Of a stretch of 64,000 nt of DNA, positions 1 to 8,601 are shown piece after piece (within the stretch, counting starts at the first letter, position 1; each line of letters opens with the position of its first letter). The notes under the pieces are model-generated. The model was not told the DNA's origin and searched no databases. It was given only the letters and a program-made list of their open reading frames with translations. The translations under genes were made by a program, and so were the position numbers. Source of the DNA: Gimesia alba (GTDB lineage Bacteria; Planctomycetota; Planctomycetia; Planctomycetales; Planctomycetaceae); NCBI RefSeq assembly GCF_007744675.1, contig NZ_CP036269.1, forward strand, positions 2,645,546 to 2,709,545. The letters are read 5' to 3'.

Positions 1-522
1 TTAGGCCGTCGTGAAATCGCCGTGCAAACCGTCGCCGCTTATGACGCCCGCATTCAACAGGCAAAGCAAGTATTGCAGGCGAAGATCGGCAACCGCAAAG
101 TTGCCTTTTTTCGCATCTTCGGCAAGCAGTTTTACATCCATGGTCATACGCGTGGCGGCGTGATGTTATATGACGAACTTGAACTCGCCGCACCAGGCCT
201 GATCGAGAACTCTCCCCGCGGATTTATGTTATCTCCGGAATCATTGCTGCAACTCGATGCGGAATTCATCTTCGTCGCTGCAGAGGCCAATCAGGGTGCT
301 CAACGCTCCTGGAGTACTCTGCTGTCTCATCCGGCATGGCAGCGAGTCCCTGCGGTTCAGACCGGGCAGGTGTATTCGCTGACTGACCAGCATCAGTGGC
401 TGCGTCCGGGTTTTCTGGCGAAGTCCCAAATGCTCGACGAAATTCTGCACGCGATTGCCCCGGAGACGATGGAGACTGACACACCACCGGCGAGCGAGTT
501 TGCAGATCGGGGCAGGCAGTAA
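1..522 (+). CDS. Periplasmic iron-siderophore binding protein, C-terminal part
   Basis: This reading frame is already open at the first base, so the gene starts left of the window; only about 173 C-terminal residues are seen. The sequence has the look of the C-terminal lobe of FepB/BtuF-type class III substrate-binding proteins: a central strand-rich stretch, then an 'LLQLDAEFIFVA' segment, 'HPAWQRVPAV', 'GQVYSL' and a closing helix. The identification rests on this pattern and on the context: its stop overlaps the start of a FecCD permease (TAATG), and a second permease and an ATPase follow. Its likely role is to capture a ferric siderophore or haem-like ligand outside the cytoplasmic membrane and pass it to the permease pair. 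The ligand cannot be told from the sequence, and any lipoprotein signal lies outside the window. Confidence 0.8.
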   Translation, partial: LGRREIAVQTVAAYDARIQQAKQVLQAKIGNRKVAFFRIFGKQFYIHGHTRGGVMLYDELELAAPGLIENSPRGFMLSPESLLQLDAEFIFVAAEANQGAQRSWSTLLSHPAWQRVPAVQTGQVYSLTDQHQWLRPGFLAKSQMLDEILHAIAPETMETDTPPASEFADRGRQ

Positions 523-1568
523 TGTCGGCAGATCGCAGCTGCAGAGGGAAAAACTCGCGTTCGACTCAGTACTGGATTTTACTCGGTATCGTCGCAGCGC
601 TGACTCTGCTCACAGGCATGTACTCATTGAGTGTGGGGCCGACTGTGGTTCATCGACACGAGTATTGGCAAGCATTCACCCAGTTCAACAACGCCAGTGA
701 TGCGCACTTCGTCTTACGTGAACTCCGTTTACCGCGTGCTGTTCTTGCGGGACTCGTCGGTGCGTGCCTGGCAACATCTGGCGCGCTGATGCAAGGCGTC
801 ACGCGGAATCCATTGGCGGGACCATCGATCATGGGACTCAGTGCCGGTGGAACACTCTGTTTGTTAATTGGCTTGTTAGTCAATCCCCGTCTGGGTTATA
901 GCGCTGCCATCGGATTATCATTGGGCGGTGCTGTCTGCGGTTACCTGACCGTCTGCTCGGTCACGTTGCTTTCGCGACGTGGGATGACGCCTGCCGGTTT
1001 TGCACTGGCGGGCGCCGTTGTCTCCGCCATGTTTGGGGCGATTACGCATGGTCTGACGATCTATTTCTCACTCCATGATGAAATGCTCTACTGGACCGTG
1101 GGAGGTGTCTCACATGTCTCCTGGGCGCAAGTATTTGTCCTGTTACCTGTCTGTCTGATTGGGTTGGTGGTGGCGCTGGCCTTGTCACCAGCGGTTACTG
1201 TTCTCAATTTGGGAGAGGAAATTGCTGCGGGACTGGGGCAACGAACTACATTGACGCGATTGGGGGCGACATTCGCGGTGCTGCTGCTGACCGGCGGAGC
1301 GATTGCAGTGGCCGGACCGGTCGGTTTCGTTGGTCTGATGGTCCCGCATTTTGCCCGGATGTTCGCCGGTGTGGACTATCGTCGCATCATTCCTCTTTCC
1401 GTCGCTCTGGGTGCCTGTCTCACCATGATCGCGGACATTGCATCGCGTTCGCTGGTGGAGGGCCGGGAAGTGCCACTCGGACTGTTTACGACCTTAATCG
1501 GTGCTCCGTTCTTCGTTTACCTGGCCAGAAGACGTTCGTCCGCTCGCAACCTCGACGAGGGAGAGTAA
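522..1568 (+). CDS. FecCD-family iron-siderophore ABC permease (first)
   Basis: A 348-residue polytopic membrane protein of the FecCD/BtuC family, close to the usual 330-350 residues. Family landmarks are clear: 'LRLPRAVLAGLVGACLATSGALMQ' style start of the conserved core around residues 68-90, followed by 'RNPLAGPSIMG' near 95, and the late 'GPVGFVGLMVPH' segment that precedes the ATPase-contacting helix. About ten hydrophobic helices are visible. The start codon overlaps the stop of the binding protein gene, which suggests translational coupling. With the next gene it probably forms a heterodimeric channel for a ferric siderophore. An N-terminal stretch of about 18 polar residues precedes the first helix. 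Confidence 0.93.
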   Translation: MSADRSCRGKNSRSTQYWILLGIVAALTLLTGMYSLSVGPTVVHRHEYWQAFTQFNNASDAHFVLRELRLPRAVLAGLVGACLATSGALMQGVTRNPLAGPSIMGLSAGGTLCLLIGLLVNPRLGYSAAIGLSLGGAVCGYLTVCSVTLLSRRGMTPAGFALAGAVVSAMFGAITHGLTIYFSLHDEMLYWTVGGVSHVSWAQVFVLLPVCLIGLVVALALSPAVTVLNLGEEIAAGLGQRTTLTRLGATFAVLLLTGGAIAVAGPVGFVGLMVPHFARMFAGVDYRRIIPLSVALGACLTMIADIASRSLVEGREVPLGLFTTLIGAPFFVYLARRRSSARNLDEGE

Positions 1569-1571
1569 CGA

Positions 1572-2558
1572 ATGACTTGTAAACAAATCTTTCTGCTGCT
1601 TCTCGGGGTATTGCTTGCAATCGCGCTGGCCAGTCTGAGCCTGGGGAACCAATCCTTCTCGCCTTTGCGATTGGGACAAATCTTGTTTGGCGAGGGAGAT
1701 GAGATCCAGCGCATGATCTTGCTGTCCTTTCGGCTACCGCGTATCCTGATGGCCGTGATGGTCGGCGCCGCCCTGGCCGTTTCAGGCGTACTCATGCAGT
1801 GCGTTTTGCGAAATGATCTTGCCGAACCCGGCATCATGGGAGTTTCCAGTGGCGGAAATCTGGGCGTCAGTCTGGCAATCATTTTCGGAGGATCTGAGTT
1901 GATCTCTCCCTGGACATTGCCTGTAATGAGCATTGTTTGCGCGATGACAACGGTTCTTCTCGTTTGTATTCTGGCTTATGATCGGTATGCTCTTTCGCCG
2001 ATTCGATTACTGCTGACAGGAGTCGCCGTGAGTACAGCCATTGGGGCCTTCACATTGGTATTGTCGTTGAATGTTGACCGTCAGGCGTATGCGCGAGCGG
2101 TTGCCTGGATGGCGGGCAGTCTGAACAAAGCGGATTGGAACTATGTTGCCGCCTTGGGCGGCTGGTTGGGGATCACATTGCCGGTCGTGTGGAGCTTGCA
2201 CCACATCATGAATCTGTTACGTTTGCGAGAAGAAACCGGTCTGGGCCTGGGCCTGGCCGTTGGACGCTGGCGGATCTTTCTATTATTGTTCGGTGTAACG
2301 ATTGGTGCGGCGGCGATGTCTGTCGTGGGCAGCATCGCGTTCGTGGGATTGGTCGCACCACATATTGGGCGACGGTTGGTCGGGCCGAACCACCTGCCGT
2401 TGCTTCCCGCTGCGGCATTGGTCGGAGCGGCCTTATTGTTGCTGGCTGATACTCTGGGACGCACTCTGTTTCTTCCCGTCGAGATGCCGGCGGGAGTCAT
2501 TGTCAGCGCACTGGGCGGAGCCTATTTTTTGTACCTGTTGATGACGACGCGCGGTTGA
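1572..2558 (+). CDS. FecCD-family iron-siderophore ABC permease (second)
   Basis: A 328-residue permease, paralogous to the preceding gene and starting 3 bases after its stop. The first hydrophobic helix begins within ten residues of the ATG. The conserved core includes 'LPRILMAVMVGAALAVSG', 'RNDLAEPGIMG' in place of the more common RNPLADP, and the late 'GSIAFVGLVAPHIGRRLVG' element that marks the family and lies next to the ATPase interface. Two non-identical permeases side by side is the FepD-FepG or FecC-FecD arrangement, so the pore is expected to be a heterodimer. The substrate is inferred only as an iron chelate. Confidence 0.93.
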   Translation: MTCKQIFLLLLGVLLAIALASLSLGNQSFSPLRLGQILFGEGDEIQRMILLSFRLPRILMAVMVGAALAVSGVLMQCVLRNDLAEPGIMGVSSGGNLGVSLAIIFGGSELISPWTLPVMSIVCAMTTVLLVCILAYDRYALSPIRLLLTGVAVSTAIGAFTLVLSLNVDRQAYARAVAWMAGSLNKADWNYVAALGGWLGITLPVVWSLHHIMNLLRLREETGLGLGLAVGRWRIFLLLFGVTIGAAAMSVVGSIAFVGLVAPHIGRRLVGPNHLPLLPAAALVGAALLLLADTLGRTLFLPVEMPAGVIVSALGGAYFLYLLMTTRG

Positions 2559-2580
2559 TCTATCTGGAGGAGTGTAAACA

Positions 2581-3435
2581 ATGATTCAACTGAAATCTAA
2601 AAGCCTCTCGCTTCGCTATGATGGTGATGAGGTTGTTCGTCAACTCTCGTTGGAATTACCAGCGAACCAGATTACGACACTGATCGGTCCGAATGGTTCA
2701 GGGAAATCGACATTGCTGAAAGGGTTGGCACGATTGATGAAGCCGACCCACGGTGCCGCGTACCTGGATGGACAGGAGATCCATAAGATGAACACGCGAG
2801 AAGTCGCTCGACGCGTTTCCATCCTGACGCAACAAGTTGATGCACCTGATGGCCTGGTGGTTCGCGAATTGCTCGCATATGGGCGATTCCCACACGCCAA
2901 TTGGCTGGGATATTCCAGTCAAAAGGATCTACAGGCGATCGACCGGGCATTGGACATTGCCGGAATCGCTCATCTGGCGGACCGCCCGCTCGGAGAACTC
3001 TCTGGAGGGCAGCGGCAACTGGCGTGGATTTCCATGACCTTGGCGCAGGATGCGGAAATTATGCTGCTGGATGAGCCGACAACCTTTCTGGATCTGGCAC
3101 ACCAACTGGAAGTACTTAACGTCCTGCAGCGTCTTCAGCAGGAACATCAGCGAACGATTGTGTTAGTCCTGCATGACATTAATCAGGCGGCGCGGTTTTC
3201 TCATTACATGGTGGCCCTGCGTGAAGGAGAGATCGCCTGGCAGGGATCACCCGCTGAAGTCATGACGACGGAAATGCTGTCTCAAGTTTTTGGAGTGGAA
3301 GCAGAGGTGTCGAATGATGCAACAACCCACGCCCCCTATTGCGTTCCCATCAGGCCTGTCTCGCGTCAAAGCAAAAGTGATGATGGGGACAGGGAATCCT
3401 CTCATGGGAACCGTTCTGGAGCGGGTGGGAACTGA
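2581..3435 (+). CDS. Iron-siderophore ABC transporter ATPase
   Basis: A FepC/FecE-type ATPase that powers the two permeases. Visible motifs are Walker A GPNGSGKST (residues 36-44), signature LSGGQRQ (about 140-146), Walker B MLLDEPTT (161-168) with the catalytic Glu, and the H-loop in 'VLVLHDINQAARF'. A good GGAGGAG ribosome site lies just before the ATG. The family normally ends near residue 255-260; here about 25 extra residues rich in Ser, Gly, Asp and Arg follow, with no recognisable fold. The four genes from position 1 form one transcription unit. Control by an iron-responsive regulator is likely for such systems, but the promoter is outside the window. Confidence 0.95.
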   Translation: MIQLKSKSLSLRYDGDEVVRQLSLELPANQITTLIGPNGSGKSTLLKGLARLMKPTHGAAYLDGQEIHKMNTREVARRVSILTQQVDAPDGLVVRELLAYGRFPHANWLGYSSQKDLQAIDRALDIAGIAHLADRPLGELSGGQRQLAWISMTLAQDAEIMLLDEPTTFLDLAHQLEVLNVLQRLQQEHQRTIVLVLHDINQAARFSHYMVALREGEIAWQGSPAEVMTTEMLSQVFGVEAEVSNDATTHAPYCVPIRPVSRQSKSDDGDRESSHGNRSGAGGN

Positions 3436-3515
3436 GTCAGCTGAGAATGGATGAACTCGATATTGAAACGGAAATCGAATCTCGTTTTCCACGATCCGGA
3501 CTGGAAATGTAAGCA

Positions 3516-4787
3516 ATGATACTGCGGTTCTACCTCTATTCCTTTTTCAAGAATCTGCGGTTTTCCGATCCGTTTCTGATTCTCTTTTTTCTGGATCAGG
3601 ATCTGTCGTATACCGGTTTGGGACTGTTGCTCAGTCTGCAGCATCTGGTGACAGTACTGCTGGAGTTTCCCTCCGGTCTGCTTGCCGATCATTGGGGGCG
3701 CCGGCGGGTGACGGCCCTCTGTTTCGCCATGTATGCCATTTCATTCGTCGGTTTCGGGATGACGGGGCAGGGAGGTGCGAACATACCGGCTTTCTTCTGG
3801 CTGGCGGGATGCCTGATGTTTTTCGCGCTGGGCGAGGCCCTGCGCACTGGTTCGCACAAAGCGATCATGCTCGACTATCTCGATTCGACGGGCCAGTCGG
3901 AACGGGCGACTCAACTCATTGGTCGTACCCGCTCGGTTTCCAAGTTGACCTCAGCGACGGCAGCGATTTGCGGCGGAATTCTGCTGACATGGTCGCGCGA
4001 CTATGCACCTTTGTTTTATCTTTCCGCGGGAGCCGCCTGTTGTGGATTTGTCTTGCTGCTGACTTATCCGCGCAGTCTGGAAGGTGATGTGTGGCGGGAA
4101 CGCCAGCACCAGCAAACCGCCTCGCTACCAGTAGAGAGCCGGCCCTTCCGCGTGATGTGGCAGCATTCCGGTTTTCGGGCGCTGTTTATTCAGTCGGTCC
4201 TGTTTGAGAGTCAGTTGAAAATCATCCTCAAGTACTTCACCCAACCCTTTCTCAAAGTCGGACTGGGGCTGCTGGGGATTTCGATCATCGCTGCTCCAGG
4301 CGCTTCCGGTATCGCAGCAATGGGGGCGTTCTGGGTGGGACTCAGTGAATTTCTGCGGGACAGCGTGGGCAGTCTGGGCGCGCGGCTCAGCCCCCATTTT
4401 GAACAGCAGACCGGCGATCGCTGTGTGGCCCTGAATCGGGTGTACCAGGCAGGGTTGCTGGCAGGTCTGGTGCTGGCAGCATGTACGTTGAATCTGAAAT
4501 GGGGGCTGCTGCCGGGAATTCTGATCCTGACTGTGCTGACACTCCTGCAGAATCTGAGGCGGCCCATCTTTGTCAGCGAACTCAATACTCAGATGCTGAA
4601 GGCACAGCGGGCCTCTCTGCTCTCACTGGAAAGTGTATCCCGAGCGGTGACGGTGGCTGTCTTGTTACCACTGTTTGGCTGGGCCGCCGATCAGTTTGGA
4701 CTGATTGCAGTCTGGAGCATCGCGGCCGGCATTCTTTCGGTGGGACTCTGCTGGAAGCTGAAACCGCGGCCAGGTAGTGTTTCTTAA
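3516..4787 (+). CDS. MFS transporter
   Basis: A 423-residue major facilitator superfamily protein with roughly 12 hydrophobic segments. The loop after helix 2 contains 'GLLADHWGRRRV' at about residues 58-69, which fits MFS motif A (GxLaDrxGrkr). It follows the siderophore importer by 80 bases on the same strand, so it may be part of the iron region, for instance as an exporter or permease for a siderophore; that role is inference from position. The last six codons and the stop lie inside a dispersed repeat (4768-5046) that recurs at 8861, so the native C-terminus may have been replaced when the repeat was inserted. Confidence 0.85.
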   Translation: MILRFYLYSFFKNLRFSDPFLILFFLDQDLSYTGLGLLLSLQHLVTVLLEFPSGLLADHWGRRRVTALCFAMYAISFVGFGMTGQGGANIPAFFWLAGCLMFFALGEALRTGSHKAIMLDYLDSTGQSERATQLIGRTRSVSKLTSATAAICGGILLTWSRDYAPLFYLSAGAACCGFVLLLTYPRSLEGDVWRERQHQQTASLPVESRPFRVMWQHSGFRALFIQSVLFESQLKIILKYFTQPFLKVGLGLLGISIIAAPGASGIAAMGAFWVGLSEFLRDSVGSLGARLSPHFEQQTGDRCVALNRVYQAGLLAGLVLAACTLNLKWGLLPGILILTVLTLLQNLRRPIFVSELNTQMLKAQRASLLSLESVSRAVTVAVLLPLFGWAADQFGLIAVWSIAAGILSVGLCWKLKPRPGSVS

Positions 4788-5046
4788 ATCGAACGGTGGC
4801 TAGCTAAGACGTTAACCGGGGCTAACGCCCTGCGGCTAGTGGCTTCTTCTGCGGTCATTGTCCTAGACAATAAAGGCAATGTCGCACTATCGGCTACGGT
4901 TTGATCTTACATAGCTAACGCTGTAGACCTCAAAATCAGGCTCTGAACGATTAAAGAAACGCTACCTGGCGCCCTACGGCTTATTCAATGGGGAAATACC
5001 GGCGGCTAGCGCCGTCCCGCTTACTTTTTTATTGGTTCCAATTGAT
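4768..5046 (+). repeat. Composite dispersed repeat, copy A
   Basis: Alignment by eye with 8861-9265 shows the same ordered blocks: 'ggccaggtagtgtttctta' at the left end, 'accggggctaacgccctgcg', a block around 'cttacatagct', 'tgtagacctcaaaatcagg', 'acctggcgccct' and, at the right, 'accggcggctagcgcc' followed by a T-rich tract. Copy A lacks about 120 bases that copy B has between the last two blocks. The blocks are rich in short palindromes such as GCTAGC. No ORF is credible. It fills the gap between the MFS gene and the SnoaL-like gene. Confidence 0.8.
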
Positions 5047-5083
5047 CTGTTGTTAAGACGGAATGCAGTTCCAATCGTGCCCC

Positions 5084-5623
5084 TTAAGGCATGCCTCGCT
5101 CTATCAGCTGGTTGACGGGGGCATTTTCATCCAGGAGGCGGTCGCATTGAGTGTCGGAGAGTACGGGTAACTTCTCGTCCAGGAGTCCCAGTTGTACCAG
5201 TGCCGTGGCCTGGTCCCAGTAGATGTGCTCAGAGCTGATCTTGCCATCCTCAAAAGTGACGATGCCGACATGAGGCACTGCCAGTTTGCGACCTGTTGGC
5301 TCAATACCGGGTGCGAACCAGTCCATACGCAGGGTGTGAGTGAAACGCAGAATGAATTCATCAATGATCCGGTTTTGTCCTACACTGCGGGTGAGCAGTT
5401 GGAGGTCGATGTCAGGAGGTGCCTGGGGAATGAAGATTTCTGCATAAAATTTTCGCAAAGCCTCTTTCCCGGTTGCACCAGTGTTGACTGGAACATGAAT
5501 TAACACCGGGTGATCCGTCATGGTTGCGATGGCTGCATCGGCATCCCGATGTTCAAACTCAGCCGCTGTATGGGCTTCCCAGACGTCGATCAGTTGTTTC
5601 TCTGCGTCAGTGTATTCAGTCAT
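5084..5623 (-). CDS. SnoaL-like (NTF2-fold) protein
   Basis: A 179-residue cytoplasmic protein with no signal peptide. The N-terminal helix 'DAEKQLIDVWEAHTAAEF', the 'DADAAIATMTDHPVLIHVP' segment, the 'GKEALRKFYAEIFIP' helix and the later 'GRKLAVPHVGIVTFEDGKISSEHIYWDQATALVQLGLL' strand-helix fit the ester-cyclase/SnoaL-like polyketide cyclase group of NTF2-fold proteins. Members bind small hydrophobic ligands, and some are hydrolases or cyclases; the substrate here is unknown. It is somewhat longer than the usual 130-150 residues because of a C-terminal helical tail. It is transcribed alone, away from the dyad repeat at 5667-5711. It shares strand with the sulfatases but is 209 bases downstream of them. 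Confidence 0.75.
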   Translation of the reverse strand: MTEYTDAEKQLIDVWEAHTAAEFEHRDADAAIATMTDHPVLIHVPVNTGATGKEALRKFYAEIFIPQAPPDIDLQLLTRSVGQNRIIDEFILRFTHTLRMDWFAPGIEPTGRKLAVPHVGIVTFEDGKISSEHIYWDQATALVQLGLLDEKLPVLSDTQCDRLLDENAPVNQLIERGMP

Positions 5624-5666
5624 TCGTCGAAACTACTTTCCGTAAGAACACATGTTGGAGGATAGA

Positions 5667-5711
5667 AAAGGGGTCAGGACTCTTTGATTTAAAAAGAGTC
5701 CTGACCCCTTT
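5667..5711. repeat. 19-bp perfect inverted repeat, REP-like hairpin
   Basis: The arms 5667-5685 (AAAGGGGTCAGGACTCTTT) and 5693-5711 are exact reverse complements around a 7-base loop. The GGGGTCAGGACTC core resembles REP-type palindromes mobilised by REP-associated tyrosine transposases (from memory of the family; not searched). It is followed by a short tandem 'ctttaataactttc' duplication. It lies between the SnoaL-like gene and the sulfatase genes and could also work as a bidirectional terminator. Confidence 0.75.
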
Positions 5712-5748
5712 AATAACTTTCCCTTTAATAACTTTAATAAGATACGAC

Positions 5749-5790
5749 TTGATCAGGGATCGTTGATTCACTTCTGGTGCGGGGGAATTA
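5749..5790. repeat. Dispersed repeat module (copy 1 of 2)
   Basis: The stretch 'cttgatcagggatcgttgatt' and the following 'ctggtgcggg' recur at 9107-9143 with few changes, there inside composite repeat copy B. Because copy A (4768-5046) lacks this block, the module appears to move or be lost independently. Confidence 0.65.
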
Positions 5791-5831
5791 ACGCCCATAC
5801 TTGTAAATTCCATTAAAAAACACCGCCATTC

Positions 5832-7256
5832 TCAGGGCTGCCACAGTGCTTTCCCGCGGTATAGCGTGCCGATGGGATAGCGTTCACTGGGCACTGTCGC
5901 GGTCGCCATGATCTTTTTGATCTGTTGCACGACCTCGGGATGTTTTCCCGCGACATCCGTGGATTCTCCCAGATCCTGATTCAAATCATAGAGGGCGATC
6001 TCTCCCTCCTGGCCGTGGCGAATTCCTTTCCAGTGCTTCCAGCGCACCGCCTGATCATAGCGAGCCCGGCAGTGACCGTAGTCCCAGTAGAGATAGTCAT
6101 GTTTCACCGGTAGAGGCTCGCACTTGAATGCCTGGAGCACAGACAGGCCATCCAGGCCCGTGGGAACCGGGGCCCTCGCCAGTTCTGCAAACGTGGGCAG
6201 CATGTCCTGGAAGGCGATGACTGTGTCGCTCACTTTGCCTGCAGGAATGACGCCGTGCCAGCGTGCAATGAAGGGCACGCGAATGCCTCCTTCCGTGAGA
6301 TCCCGTTTAAAACCCCGCAACGGCCCGTTCGTTCGGAACTGCCTGGGAACGCCTTTGTGGCCTCCGTTGTCGCTGGTAAAAATAATCAGCGTTCGCTCGC
6401 GTAACTGGAGCTCATCGATGAGGCGTGTGATCTGTCCCACATCCCGATCCAGTCGATGAATCATCGCGGCATATTTTTTTGATTTGGCATCCCAGTCCCG
6501 GTCCGAATAAGGTTCGGTCGATGGCACTGCCAAGCCGTGCGGGTCTTCCGCTTTCGCGGAGAAGTGGGGCAGCGTATAAGCCGCATAGAGGAAGAAGGGC
6601 TGAGCGGCCGACTTGCGAATGAATTTCAACGCGCGGTCCGTCAGCAGATCGTGACTGTATTGCTGACGGGATTTGCGGTTCCCCGTCAGTTCCAGGCGGC
6701 CTTCGTTGTCGTCCAGATATTCGGTGAAGTAATAATGGGCGTGGTCCTGGTTCAGGTAGCCGAACCACATATCGAATCCCTGGTTCGTGGCCCGTCCGAC
6801 AGTGCCTGCATCTCCCAGCGACCATTTTCCCACGCCGCCACACAGGTAACCTGACTTCTGCAGAACCTCGGCGATGGTGACATCCGTTTCCTGCAGGTAG
6901 GTCGGGTAATGGGGGATATTGTCCCGCGCGGGAGTATGCCCGTTGTGCAGCCCGGTCATTAGCACAGCCCGTGACGCCGTGCAGACCGAAGCGCCTGCAT
7001 AGGCTTGAGTGAAGCGCATCCCCTGCGTGGCCAACTGATCGATGTGAGGCGTCTGGATCAGCTTCTGTCCGTAACAACCCAAATCGCCATAACCCAGATC
7101 ATCGGCCATGATGAAAATGATATTCGGACGCTCTTTCATAGCAGCCTGTACCGGAACTGGCACGCAGACCATCAGCCAGAACATGACTGAGGCAAATAGA
7201 AATCGCTGTCCGCGGCTAGTTTCAGTTTTTAAGTTTCTGAGCGCTCGTATCCACAT
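5832..7256 (-). CDS. Secreted arylsulfatase (second gene of the pair)
   Basis: A 474-residue sulfatase of the formylglycine-dependent family. It has an N-terminal signal peptide (hydrophobic core about residues 19-38, ending in VQAA), the metal-binding 'IIFIMADDLGYGDLGCYG' strand with D51 and D52, and the modification motif CTASR with C92 as the expected formylglycine precursor. 'TSDNGGHKG' supplies the second metal-site Asp-Asn pair. It should hydrolyse a sulfate ester, probably on a marine polysaccharide, outside the cytoplasm. Its start lies 35 bases inside the end of the upstream sulfatase gene, so translation is probably coupled. No maturase (FGE or anSME) gene is in the window. Confidence 0.93.
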   Translation of the reverse strand: MWIRALRNLKTETSRGQRFLFASVMFWLMVCVPVPVQAAMKERPNIIFIMADDLGYGDLGCYGQKLIQTPHIDQLATQGMRFTQAYAGASVCTASRAVLMTGLHNGHTPARDNIPHYPTYLQETDVTIAEVLQKSGYLCGGVGKWSLGDAGTVGRATNQGFDMWFGYLNQDHAHYYFTEYLDDNEGRLELTGNRKSRQQYSHDLLTDRALKFIRKSAAQPFFLYAAYTLPHFSAKAEDPHGLAVPSTEPYSDRDWDAKSKKYAAMIHRLDRDVGQITRLIDELQLRERTLIIFTSDNGGHKGVPRQFRTNGPLRGFKRDLTEGGIRVPFIARWHGVIPAGKVSDTVIAFQDMLPTFAELARAPVPTGLDGLSVLQAFKCEPLPVKHDYLYWDYGHCRARYDQAVRWKHWKGIRHGQEGEIALYDLNQDLGESTDVAGKHPEVVQQIKKIMATATVPSERYPIGTLYRGKALWQP

Positions 7257-8601
7257 CCGCTTCCCATCCCTTTAAATTCTGGTTCAGTTTGTTGACAATT
7301 TCCGGGTGCGCCGCCGCCAGGTTCTGCTGTTCGCCGACATCGACTTCCAGGTTAAACAACTCGTTGCGATTGTTGGTCACACAGAGCTTCCATTGTCCAC
7401 TGCGGATCGCGCGGCGGTTTCCCATCCGCCAGAACAGGTTACGGTTATCTAATGAGCGTTCCGACTTCCAGAGTGGCGAGAGGTCGATGCCGTCGGTCTG
7501 GTAGTCCGCCGCTGGTATCCCTGCCACGTTCGAAAAGGTGGGGAGCAGGTCAATGGAATGAGCGGTCTGATTTGTTACTCCGGTTCGAATCGTTCCCGGC
7601 CATGACATCAGGCAGGGCACGCGATGCCCGCCTTCGTACAGCGTCCCCTTCTGACCGCGCAGGGGACCGTTACTGGAGATGTGGTGAAACTGTTTTCCAT
7701 AGTTGAGATAGCCACCATTATCCGAAGTGAAGATGACGAGCGTATTCTTCTCCAGTCGCAGACGTTGGATCGTAGACAGTATCTGTCCCACGCTCTGATC
7801 CAGGGATTCGATCATCGCCCGCGTATGCGGACTGACATTTGCCGGATCGGGAATGATGCCCCATTTGTCTGCATGGTAAGGCTGTCCCGCTTTCCGATAA
7901 GGCGGATCTTTTGGCCCCTGCCAGGGAAAGTGAATCGCCAGATGCGGTACATAGAGAAAGAAGGGCCGCATGCGATTGGCTTCGATGAACTCTACGCTGT
8001 ATCTGCTCAACAGGTCGGAGGTGTAACCTTCTTCCATCTGGATCGCGTTGTTGTGCCACCAGTCCTCATTGCCTGAGCGATCGATGTGAGTGTGATGGTC
8101 CCCGTCCCCCGAGGCCAGACCTCGAAACAGATCAAATCCCTGACTGGTGGGCAGCCAGGGAGGCTGGTAGCCCAGGTGCCACTTCCCGAAACAGGCGGTC
8201 GCATACCCTCGCTGTTTCAGCAGCTCGGCCATGGTCACCGCCTGGTGGGGGAGCCCGATCTCGCGATCTGCTTTCCCTGATAAAGCTCCCTCAAACTCAG
8301 ATCCAAAACGCTGCTGGTACTGCCCCGTGAGCATCGCGGTCCGGGTTGGCGTACACATGGCACCGGCGGAATGGAAATCGGTAAACTTTAATCCGCTCGC
8401 AGCCAGTCGATCGATGTGGGGAGTGCGGACGTGACGGTTTCCGTAGCAACCCAGATCACCGTAACCAAGATCATCGGCTAGAATCAAAACAATATTTGGC
8501 GGATGTTTCTCAGCCGCCTGCAAAACCAGGCATATCAACACGCAAAAAACGGAGGTCAGAAGATATATAAAAGCGCAACGCATGACGTCTGATGATTTCA
8601 A
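7222..8601 (-). CDS. Secreted sulfatase (first gene of the pair)
   Basis: A 459-residue sulfatase with a signal peptide (hydrophobic stretch about residues 9-29 ending in QAA), 'IVLILADDLGYGDLGCYG' (D43, D44), the formylglycine motif CTPTR (C83), and 'FTSDNGGYLNYG' for the metal site. It ends in 'DTSAQKLKN'. It is related to but clearly different from the next gene: CxPxR rather than CxAxR, and a different substrate-pocket region. Together they may remove different sulfate esters from one glycan; this is inference from pairing. The gene is first in the unit, with a probable promoter in 8602-8860. Confidence 0.94.
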   Translation of the reverse strand: MKSSDVMRCAFIYLLTSVFCVLICLVLQAAEKHPPNIVLILADDLGYGDLGCYGNRHVRTPHIDRLAASGLKFTDFHSAGAMCTPTRTAMLTGQYQQRFGSEFEGALSGKADREIGLPHQAVTMAELLKQRGYATACFGKWHLGYQPPWLPTSQGFDLFRGLASGDGDHHTHIDRSGNEDWWHNNAIQMEEGYTSDLLSRYSVEFIEANRMRPFFLYVPHLAIHFPWQGPKDPPYRKAGQPYHADKWGIIPDPANVSPHTRAMIESLDQSVGQILSTIQRLRLEKNTLVIFTSDNGGYLNYGKQFHHISSNGPLRGQKGTLYEGGHRVPCLMSWPGTIRTGVTNQTAHSIDLLPTFSNVAGIPAADYQTDGIDLSPLWKSERSLDNRNLFWRMGNRRAIRSGQWKLCVTNNRNELFNLEVDVGEQQNLAAAHPEIVNKLNQNLKGWEADVDTSAQKLKN

